From Treponema sp. (lineage in GTDB: Bacteria; Spirochaetota; Spirochaetia; Treponematales; Breznakiellaceae): a stretch of DNA of 8,753 bases. This document shows, in pieces, positions 1 to 4,716 of the stretch (the first letter of the stretch is position 1; each line of letters opens with the position of its first letter). Position numbers and translations under genes: made by a program. The stretch lies in NCBI GenBank assembly GCA_009786675.1, contig WQRP01000068.1, forward strand, positions 1 to 8,753, in the 5' to 3' direction. The notes beneath the pieces are model-generated. The model had not been told where the DNA came from. It worked only from the letters and a program-made list of their open reading frames with translations, and made no database searches.

Positions 1-74
1 ACTTCCTGGTGGTTATAGTGATTATCGGGATTGCGCTCGGCATTATTTCAAGGAAGGTGTATTACTATGAGTAG
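1..74 (+). CDS. Carbohydrate ABC transporter permease, C-terminal end (partial)
   Basis: Only the last 23 codons are inside the window; the gene begins upstream. The frame that starts at base 3 reads a hydrophobic stretch (FLVVIVIIGIALGIISRK) followed by VYYYE and a TAG stop at 72-74. This looks like the final membrane helix and short cytoplasmic tail of a MalF/UgpA-type sugar permease, which commonly ends in an aromatic-rich tail such as YYE. Its stop lies 8 nt inside the next gene, which is a MalG-type permease; that is the usual order for the two-permease core of a CUT1 sugar importer and implies translational coupling. The family call rests on the short tail and the neighbour, so it is context-dependent. 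Confidence 0.65.
   Translation, partial: FLVVIVIIGIALGIISRKVYYYE
51..57 (+). promoter_or_regulatory. Ribosome binding site for the MalG-type permease
   Basis: AGGAAGG lies 9 nt before the ATG at 67. It decides the start. The same frame is open upstream to a TTG at 31, but that TTG lies inside the preceding permease and has no comparable site. Confidence 0.75.
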
Positions 75-1065
75 TATCGACAAGCCGTCGGAAGGGCGGA
101 TGCTTTCAAGCGGGTATTTCGTCAAGAAGTCCTTCAGCGGCTTTTTTTACAAGTTCTGCCGCGCGGTTCTTATCTTTGGGCTGTGCTTCCTTATCCTGCA
201 GCCCCTGCTGGACAAGCTTAGCGTCAGCTTTATGGCGGAGCAGGATTTGTTCGACGGTACCGTGATAAGCATTCCGCGTAATTTTACGCTGGATAATTTC
301 AGGGTGGCGGGCATGTTGCTTAACTACTGGCAGTCGCTGTTCCAGACCCTGTTTATCGTGCTTGTCAGCGCGGTCTTGCAGGTTACCGCCTGTACGCTGG
401 CGGCCTATGGGTTCGCGCGCTACAAATTCCCGCTTAAGAATTTCTGGTTCATGTGCGTCATGCTGATAATCATCGTGCCGCCCCAGGTCATAATGGCGTC
501 GATTTACCTCAACTTCCGGTTCTTTGACGTGTTCGGTATATTCAGGCTCGTCACGGGCGAGCCAATCAACATGCTGAACAGCTTTGCCGGCTACTGGCTG
601 CTTTCCGCGACGGGCATGGGCCTAAAAAGCGGGCTTTACATTTTCATCCTAAGGCAGTACTTCCGCGGCGTGCCCAAGGATCTTGAGGAGGCCGCGTACA
701 TCGACGGTTGCGGGCGGCTTAGGACCTTCGGCCAGATTATGCTCCCCGATGCCGCGCCGATGCTTGTCTCCTGCTTCCTGTTTTCCTTCGTGTGGCAGTG
801 GACGGATTCGTTTTACTCGACCCTGTTCCTTGCGAACTACAACATGTTGGCGACGGGGCTTGACGGTATTGCCGCGACTTTTGGCGTCTGGTGGAACCAA
901 ATGCACGTGGCCGCCGGGGGCGCCGGCATCCAGGCGCCGTTGGCCCATACCCAGATGATTATTGCGACGGGAATGCTCATGACCCTTGCCCCCCTTATAC
1001 TGCTTTACCTTGTGGCGCAGAGGGCGTTTGTCGAATCCCTGGCCCAGACGGGGATAAAGATGTAG
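67..1065 (+). CDS. Carbohydrate ABC transporter permease, MalG type
   Basis: This 332-residue inner-membrane protein forms half of the channel of a binding-protein-dependent sugar importer (CUT1 family). The decisive mark is the cytoplasmic EAA loop at residues 207-227, reading EEAAYIDGCGRLRTFGQIML and then P. It fits EAA-x3-G-x9-I-x-LP, which docks the ATPase. About six hydrophobic segments are visible (roughly residues 28-50, 85-115, 125-150, 180-198, 235-258 and 295-318). The C-terminus QRAFVESLAQTGIKM is typical of MalG-like proteins. The protein is longer than the usual ~275-280 residues because of an N-terminal extension of about 25 residues and a periplasmic segment after helix 1. It overlaps the preceding permease by 8 nt and is followed 69 bp later by a solute-binding protein. 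No ATPase is nearby; a shared MsmX/UgpC-type ATPase encoded elsewhere is likely (inference). The sugar cannot be read from the sequence. Confidence 0.95.
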   Translation: MSSIDKPSEGRMLSSGYFVKKSFSGFFYKFCRAVLIFGLCFLILQPLLDKLSVSFMAEQDLFDGTVISIPRNFTLDNFRVAGMLLNYWQSLFQTLFIVLVSAVLQVTACTLAAYGFARYKFPLKNFWFMCVMLIIIVPPQVIMASIYLNFRFFDVFGIFRLVTGEPINMLNSFAGYWLLSATGMGLKSGLYIFILRQYFRGVPKDLEEAAYIDGCGRLRTFGQIMLPDAAPMLVSCFLFSFVWQWTDSFYSTLFLANYNMLATGLDGIAATFGVWWNQMHVAAGGAGIQAPLAHTQMIIATGMLMTLAPLILLYLVAQRAFVESLAQTGIKM

Positions 1066-1084
1066 GACGTTTTCAATGCTGAAA

Positions 1085-1098
1085 CCGCCTTGCGGCGG
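1085..1098 (+). other. Small intergenic hairpin before the binding-protein gene
   Basis: CCGCC-TTGC-GGCGG forms a 5-bp GC stem with a 4-nt loop. It lies 20 nt after the permease stop and 36 nt before the next ATG. No T-run follows, so it is not a terminator. Such structures often adjust mRNA stability so that a binding protein is made in excess of its permeases; that role is inference here. I could not place a convincing promoter in the AT-richer stretch at 1099-1121. Confidence 0.35.
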
Positions 1099-1121
1099 AT
1101 CGCTTGAAATATATTTTCTGT

Positions 1122-1127
1122 AGGAGG
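1122..1127 (+). promoter_or_regulatory. Ribosome binding site for the solute-binding protein
   Basis: A perfect AGGAGG sits 7 nt before the ATG at 1135. It is the strongest Shine-Dalgarno in the window, consistent with high-level synthesis of a binding protein. Confidence 0.85.
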
Positions 1128-1134
1128 CACAAAA

Positions 1135-2505
1135 ATGCTAAACAAAAAAAGGATGGCCGGGTTCGTCCTGGTTCCGTTGATGCTCGTGATGGCAGTTCCC
1201 GCGTGGGCAGGCGGCGGCGGGGACCGGCTTAGGGGCATGGATGTCGTTATAGGAAACTGGTGGGCCGACTATGACGTTAATACCTTTCAGCCGGCGAACG
1301 ACCTGGAGGCGCGGACTCTTGCCTATCGTAGGAGGATGCTGGACGAGCACGGCTTCAGGATGAGGGTCTCGCGCATCGCGAGCTGGGGCGAGATGCTGCA
1401 GACCGCGGCCATCACCATCATGGCGGGACAGCCCGCCGCGAGCGCTTTCGTGCTGACTCCGGCATGGGCCATGACCCTGCACAGGCAGGGTCTGATTGCC
1501 TCGGTACAACATGCCAACGTTGATTTTTCGCCCAAGAGGGTGGGCGACGGAAGGCCCACCTGGAACCAGTCCATGATGAACCTCTTTACGTTTGGGGGCA
1601 ACAAGTACGCGCTGTCTTTGGGTTACGGGGACAGCCTTCAGCCCCTGGTCGTATACTTTAACAAGCGCCTGTTCAGGGAAGCTGGGCTCGATCCGGAGCT
1701 TCCGTACAACATGCAGGCGAACCGCACCTGGACCTGGGACAACTTCCTTCCCATCGCCAGGCAGTTGACGCGGGACATTAACGGCGACGGCATAATCGAC
1801 ACCTGGGCCATGACCGCGGATCTTTCCACGTACATTCTTGACGCGATTATATCCAGCAACGGCGCCACTTACGTTGGCAGGGATGCCCAGGGAAGGTTCT
1901 ATAACGCTTCCGGCAGCCCGGCGTTCCTGGAGTCCCTGCAGTTTGCCATGAGGCTTAGGGACGAGGGCGTCATGATGCCGCCCCCGGAAGGCGGCCACTG
2001 GACCTGGTACCAGGCCGCGTTCAGCGACGGTATCGCCGCGATGCGGGTCGAGCCTTTGTACGTAAGAAACGACCTGCAGGGCATGACCGACGACTGGGGC
2101 ATGGTTATGTTCCCCATCGGCCCCAGGCGCAACAATTTTTCCGTCTTTGCCTTCGAGAACGTGATGGTCATTCCCTCGGTCTTCCCGCCCGACCAGGTGG
2201 CCAGGATTGTCGAGGCTATTGATCTGTGGGAAAGGCCCGTGGACGAGGGTCCCTACGCATGGCAGGACGGTCTCTGGCACGTGTTCAGGGACGCCCGGGC
2301 CGTCACGGAAACCATGGCCATTATCCGCAACCCGGCCCTTTACGTGGTTCCGTACTGGCAGATGATCCCCGGCCTGCAGCGCGGCCATATCGCGTGGGAA
2401 ATGTGGTGGCACGATGGGGATCCGGCGCAGCTTGTTGAGGCGGTGTCCCTTGCCTGGAACGCCCTCATAGCCGACGCAAATGCCGCCCTTATAGCCGGCA
2501 ATTAA
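1135..2505 (+). CDS. Extracellular solute-binding protein of a sugar ABC transporter (family 1)
   Basis: This 456-residue exported protein should capture the substrate and deliver it to the permeases encoded just upstream. The N-terminus is a clear signal peptide: a KKR cluster, a hydrophobic core (about residues 9-20) and an AWA cleavage site before GGGGD. There is no lipobox cysteine, so it is probably a soluble periplasmic protein, unlike the lipoprotein form common in Gram-positives and many spirochaetes. Length and composition fit the family 1 (MalE/UgpB-like) fold, with many Trp and aromatic residues as expected for sugar stacking. Residues 214-222 (DINGDGIID) resemble the EF-hand-like loop seen in many relatives of this family, although position 12 of the loop is Ala rather than Asp/Glu. 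The gene is last in the operon, 69 bp after the permease, and is closed by a strong terminator. Specificity is not readable; oligosaccharide or glycerol-phosphate-type substrates are guesses. Confidence 0.92.
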   Translation: MLNKKRMAGFVLVPLMLVMAVPAWAGGGGDRLRGMDVVIGNWWADYDVNTFQPANDLEARTLAYRRRMLDEHGFRMRVSRIASWGEMLQTAAITIMAGQPAASAFVLTPAWAMTLHRQGLIASVQHANVDFSPKRVGDGRPTWNQSMMNLFTFGGNKYALSLGYGDSLQPLVVYFNKRLFREAGLDPELPYNMQANRTWTWDNFLPIARQLTRDINGDGIIDTWAMTADLSTYILDAIISSNGATYVGRDAQGRFYNASGSPAFLESLQFAMRLRDEGVMMPPPEGGHWTWYQAAFSDGIAAMRVEPLYVRNDLQGMTDDWGMVMFPIGPRRNNFSVFAFENVMVIPSVFPPDQVARIVEAIDLWERPVDEGPYAWQDGLWHVFRDARAVTETMAIIRNPALYVVPYWQMIPGLQRGHIAWEMWWHDGDPAQLVEAVSLAWNALIADANAALIAGN

Positions 2506-2513
2506 GCAAGGCG

Positions 2514-2536
2514 CGTCGGGTCTTTGTGGCCCGACG
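2514..2536 (+). other. Stem-loop after the binding-protein gene
   Basis: CGTCGGG (2514-2520) pairs with CCCGACG (2530-2536) around a 9-nt loop, only 8 nt after the stop codon. No T-run follows directly. It stands just before the true terminator and may act as a 3' stabilising structure or as an extra arm of it. Confidence 0.6.
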
Positions 2537-2543
2537 ACACTTT

Positions 2544-2580
2544 AACCGATCCGTCTTCAAAGGGCGGGTCGGTTTTTTTT
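2544..2580 (+). terminator. Rho-independent terminator of the sugar transporter operon
   Basis: AACCGA (2544-2549) pairs with TCGGTT (2569-2574), and CCGTC (2551-2555) pairs with GGCGG (2563-2567), with one T/G mismatch between the two blocks and a short ttcaaag loop. The stem runs directly into eight T residues (2573-2580). This is a strong intrinsic terminator for rightward transcription. In the leftward direction only a short TT follows the stem, so it is at best weak for the opposing small-gene operon. Confidence 0.9.
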
Positions 2581-2604
2581 GCGCGTAAGTGTTTTAAGGG
2601 GGGG

Positions 2605-2814
2605 TTAGGAATTTCCGCGAAGGAACTCGTCGAGCTCGTTTTCCAGGCCGCACAGGCGCTTTTCCCATTCGTGTATGCGCTGGATGGAATATTTTATCTG
2701 CCTGTCCAAAAGACGCTCGCAGGTCTCGTCCAGGAGGGTATCGAAGGTGAATGCCGACTCGGAAACGGGGAGGGCTTTCCCCCCCGAGGCCGTGTCGTTG
2801 TGTTTCCGTGTCAA
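2605..2814 (-). CDS. Small charged helical protein, hypothetical, TTG start
   Basis: This 69-residue protein has no family I recognise. The first ~20 residues are polar. The rest is rich in Glu, Arg, Leu and Lys with heptad-like spacing (DTLLDETCERLLDRQIKYS, then EWEKRLCGLENELDEFL), which suggests one or two amphipathic helices or a short coiled coil. The amino-acid pattern is protein-like, unlike the low-complexity shadow frames on the other strand. No ATG is available: a stop lies two codons upstream of the TTG at 2814, and that TTG shares the sequence TTGA with the stop of the preceding small gene. Re-initiation by translational coupling is therefore the likely mode of synthesis. A G7 run (C7 at 2779-2785 on the given strand) lies early in the gene. 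It has the size of an XseB-type small subunit but lacks that family's motifs. It is the last gene of the M23 unit. Confidence 0.6.
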   Translation of the reverse strand: MTRKHNDTASGGKALPVSESAFTFDTLLDETCERLLDRQIKYSIQRIHEWEKRLCGLENELDEFLRGNS

Positions 2815-2939
2815 TTGTCAAGCACCGGCGATTCTATGACCACTTGCCTAGCGCTGGCATCCGACTGGGGCCTGTCATAAGCCCTTATAAAAGTGACGAC
2901 CGCAATCAGCGCGACAAGCACAAGTATTAAATTACGCAT
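2811..2939 (-). CDS. 42-residue single-pass membrane microprotein, hypothetical
   Basis: The frame starts at ATG 2939-2937 and ends at TGA 2813-2811. Residues 3-18 (NLILVLVALIAVVTFI) form a hydrophobic helix, followed by RAYDRPQSDASARQ and a short acidic tail ending in LDN. It could be a membrane anchor with an exported tail, or an uncleaved signal sequence. A GGGGAT sequence about 5 nt before the ATG is an acceptable ribosome binding site. The gene begins 40 bp after the M23 peptidase stop and overlaps the next gene by 4 nt, so all three are probably co-transcribed. No family is recognised. A partner or adaptor of the neighbouring hydrolase is one possibility, purely from position. The membrane-helix composition, the coupling overlap and the absence of another gene in this stretch support it as real. 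Confidence 0.6.
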   Translation of the reverse strand: MRNLILVLVALIAVVTFIRAYDRPQSDASARQVVIESPVLDN

Positions 2940-2979
2940 GGCATCCCCAGGTTATCCGTATAGCCTTATCATACAACGG

Positions 2980-4293
2980 TTATCTCCAGCGGTCAACAGG
3001 GTTTATGGGTTCCCCCCTGTAAAAAACGGCGAAATGAAGATGGGGTCCGGTCGTGCGGCCGGAAATGCCGACCCTGCCTATCTCCTGGCCCTGTCTTACC
3101 GTTTCGCCCGCGGCGACGGAAAACGACGAAAGGTGCGCGTAAAGTGTCTGGTAATAGCCGTGTTTAAGCACGATGAAGTTGCCGTAGGTGGGGTTTGCCC
3201 CCCTGTGCAAAACGGTCCCCCCCATGGCCGCCCGTATCGGATCGCCGATCCTGCCGGATATGTCAACGGCCCTGTGCAGTTGCATCCTTCCGGAACCCGG
3301 GCTAAAGGGATCCTCGCGCCAGCCAAAGCCGCTTGTAATCCTTCCGTTCAGGGGACGGATCATTCTTTCGGGGGCGGCGCGCCAGATTGCGCGGCGCAGA
3401 TCGTTGGCGTCCATCCTGCCGCCGGGGATGAACAGGATCCGTCCCTCCGTTATGTTGTTGTCGTATATGTCGTTCGCGTCAAGCAGGACGTTCAGCGGGA
3501 TGCCCATGTTCCGGGCTATTCCGCCAAGGGTGTCGTTCGCCTGGACGGTGTACGGGATGCCGTTCATGTTGGGGATCCTGAGCGTCCTTCCGGCCTGCAG
3601 GTTCCATGTTTCCCTTATGTCGTTCAGCGCGATAATCGACTCCTGGGAAACCATGTGCCGGACGGCTATTCCGGAGATCGTCTCTCCGGGCGCCACAACG
3701 TGGGGGATCCATGCGAAGGTCTCGGTAACGTTAAGGGGAATGTCCGCGTACACAAGGCCGTAGTATTCCGCCGGGTTCACCGGGGTGAATTCGGGGACTC
3801 GCTGGCTGAGCGGCGAGAACGGATTCTCTAGGGAGGCCGGGGAGATATCCCGCTGCGCCTGGGGCGCGCCGTTCCAGCTTAGGCCGACGATCCCGGCCGC
3901 CAGAATTACCGAGGCAATGGCCAGTTTTTTTAGCCACGACGGGGGTATCCTTAGCCCCTGGAAGGGGTTCCGCCACCCGCCCTGCGACTCCACGCTGTCG
4001 GTGACGGTGCTGCGCGTGGTCGTCGTGGCCGTGGCGGCGTTGTTCACGGCCGGGCTTTTCCGCTTCCTGGGTTTTTCCACGTTCCCGGGCGAGATCCCCC
4101 GGGCGAATCCGGCCAGCACCGACCGCCCGATTCTCCGGAATTTGCCCAGTCCGGAGACGGTTCCCCTGCGGGGCCATACGTCCTGCGAGAAGCCCGCTTC
4201 CATGGGGGAAGGCAGGCGTTTCACTCTTCTTACGGGGGAAGGCCTGCGGCGCTTCGACACGGTTTGTTCCTCTAGACGATCCTCAAAGTACAT
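2980..4293 (-). CDS. LysM-containing M23 family peptidoglycan endopeptidase, membrane-anchored
   Basis: This 437-residue protein is a predicted zinc metallopeptidase that cuts peptide cross-links of peptidoglycan. Order of parts: a basic, Pro- and Thr-rich tail (1-119); one transmembrane helix (about 120-141) giving an N-in, C-out anchor; a linker; LysM 1 (about 198-241, HVVAPGETISGIAVRH); LysM 2 (about 246-290, YTVQANDTLGGIARNMG); and an M23/LytM domain (about 312-437). The metal ligands are all present: H340 and D344 (HRAVD) and H420 in GPHLHF, with H387 (YAHL) as the second active-site histidine. It should therefore be an active enzyme rather than a degenerate EnvC/NlpD-like activator. The start at 4293 lies 25 nt after a predicted transcription start; its ribosome binding site is poor (TTAGG next to the ATG). 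The same frame runs open upstream to 4722, but that part lies antisense to the signal peptidase and is not credible. Two small genes follow. Confidence 0.93.
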   Translation of the reverse strand: MYFEDRLEEQTVSKRRRPSPVRRVKRLPSPMEAGFSQDVWPRRGTVSGLGKFRRIGRSVLAGFARGISPGNVEKPRKRKSPAVNNAATATTTTRSTVTDSVESQGGWRNPFQGLRIPPSWLKKLAIASVILAAGIVGLSWNGAPQAQRDISPASLENPFSPLSQRVPEFTPVNPAEYYGLVYADIPLNVTETFAWIPHVVAPGETISGIAVRHMVSQESIIALNDIRETWNLQAGRTLRIPNMNGIPYTVQANDTLGGIARNMGIPLNVLLDANDIYDNNITEGRILFIPGGRMDANDLRRAIWRAAPERMIRPLNGRITSGFGWREDPFSPGSGRMQLHRAVDISGRIGDPIRAAMGGTVLHRGANPTYGNFIVLKHGYYQTLYAHLSSFSVAAGETVRQGQEIGRVGISGRTTGPHLHFAVFYRGEPINPVDRWR

Positions 4294-4303
4294 ACCTAAT
4301 TTA

Positions 4304-4332
4304 TCGACATGTGAACCCCAAAGCATTATACT
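4304..4332 (+). promoter_or_regulatory. Predicted sigma-70-type promoter for the signal peptidase operon (leaderless)
   Basis: TCGACA (4304-4309, five of six matches to TTGACA) and TATACT (4327-4332) are separated by 17 bp, the ideal spacing. Counting six bases past the -10 box puts the transcription start at 4339, which is the A of the ATG. The mRNA would then lack a 5' untranslated region. In agreement, there is no true Shine-Dalgarno before this ATG, only GGCGG touching the start codon. Confidence 0.6.
4325..4330 (-). promoter_or_regulatory. Predicted -10 box of the M23 peptidase promoter
   Basis: On the - strand this reads TATAAT, a perfect -10 hexamer, with transcription start expected near 4318 and a 25-nt leader before the ATG at 4293. 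It shares four base pairs with the -10 box of the rightward promoter. No good -35 hexamer is found 16-18 bp upstream (AATGGC at 17 bp), so an activator or a non-standard -35 may be needed. Confidence 0.5.
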
Positions 4333-4338
4333 GGCGGC

Positions 4339-4716
4339 ATGTTGAAGGCCATTTTGGCTGCCTTTGCGGTCGCTTTGCTGATAAAAACGTTTGTGTTTGA
4401 CGTCGTAATTGCCGAAGGTTATTCTATGGAGCCTACAATACGTTCGGGATCCGTCCTGGTGGTAAACAGACTGCAGTACGGGTTTCGCCTTCCTGGCCGG
4501 AAAGGATTCCTCATACAATGGGCGAACCCCGGCGAGGGGGACGTGGTCGTTTTTTTTACGCCCGCCGGATACGTCGCAGTAAAGCGCGCCGTCGGCGTCG
4601 GGGAGGACGGGGTTTTTATGGCGAAAGGGGACAACCACCTGCTTTCCTATGATTCCCGCTCGTTCGGGCCGGTACCGGCCGCCGCCGTTATAGGCAGGGT
4701 CTTGGGGATAAGATGA
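4339..4716 (+). CDS. lepB: Signal peptidase I (S26 family), compact form
   Basis: This 125-residue membrane protein should remove signal peptides from exported proteins on the outer face of the inner membrane. One N-terminal transmembrane helix (about residues 3-20) precedes the catalytic core. The nucleophile is S29 in GYSMEPTI and the general base is K82 in YVAVKRAVG. The box E motif GDN at 97-99 is followed by SYDSRSFGPV, as in true type I leader peptidases. The whole catalytic set is therefore present. The protein is clearly shorter than most bacterial homologues, which exceed about 170 residues; the loops between motifs are trimmed and there is no second membrane helix. No Shine-Dalgarno precedes the ATG, and a leaderless transcript is predicted. 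The last four bases (ATGA) are shared with the start of the penicillin-binding protein gene, so the two are translationally coupled. A T8 run (4550-4557) lies inside the gene. It may be a secondary, dedicated peptidase rather than the only one in the cell. Confidence 0.9.
   Translation: MLKAILAAFAVALLIKTFVFDVVIAEGYSMEPTIRSGSVLVVNRLQYGFRLPGRKGFLIQWANPGEGDVVVFFTPAGYVAVKRAVGVGEDGVFMAKGDNHLLSYDSRSFGPVPAAAVIGRVLGIR

Noticed and set aside
31..66. TTG start at 31 extending the MalG-type permease by 12 residues
   Set aside because: It lies inside the preceding permease, lacks a ribosome binding site, and the ATG at 67 has AGGAAGG at a good distance.
1138..2412. A 424-codon open frame on the - strand inside the solute-binding protein gene
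   Set aside because: It is an antisense shadow produced by GC-rich third positions. Its translation is rich in Gly, His, Pro and Val without domain or motif, whereas the + strand has a signal peptide, a ribosome binding site and family features.
2524..2880. A 118-codon open frame on the + strand downstream of the sugar operon
   Set aside because: It begins inside the terminator region, has no ribosome binding site and overlaps the two more plausible small genes on the - strand.
2893..3831. A 312-codon open frame on the + strand opposite the M23 gene
   Set aside because: It is a shadow of the M23 coding strand with no domain signature. The opposite strand has intact LysM and M23 motifs.
4527..4557. 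GC-rich segment followed by T8 inside the signal peptidase gene, resembling a terminator
   Set aside because: Only a 4-bp CCCC/GGGG stem can form and it is 15 or more nt from the T-run. The Ts encode part of VVVFFT, a normal beta strand of the enzyme.
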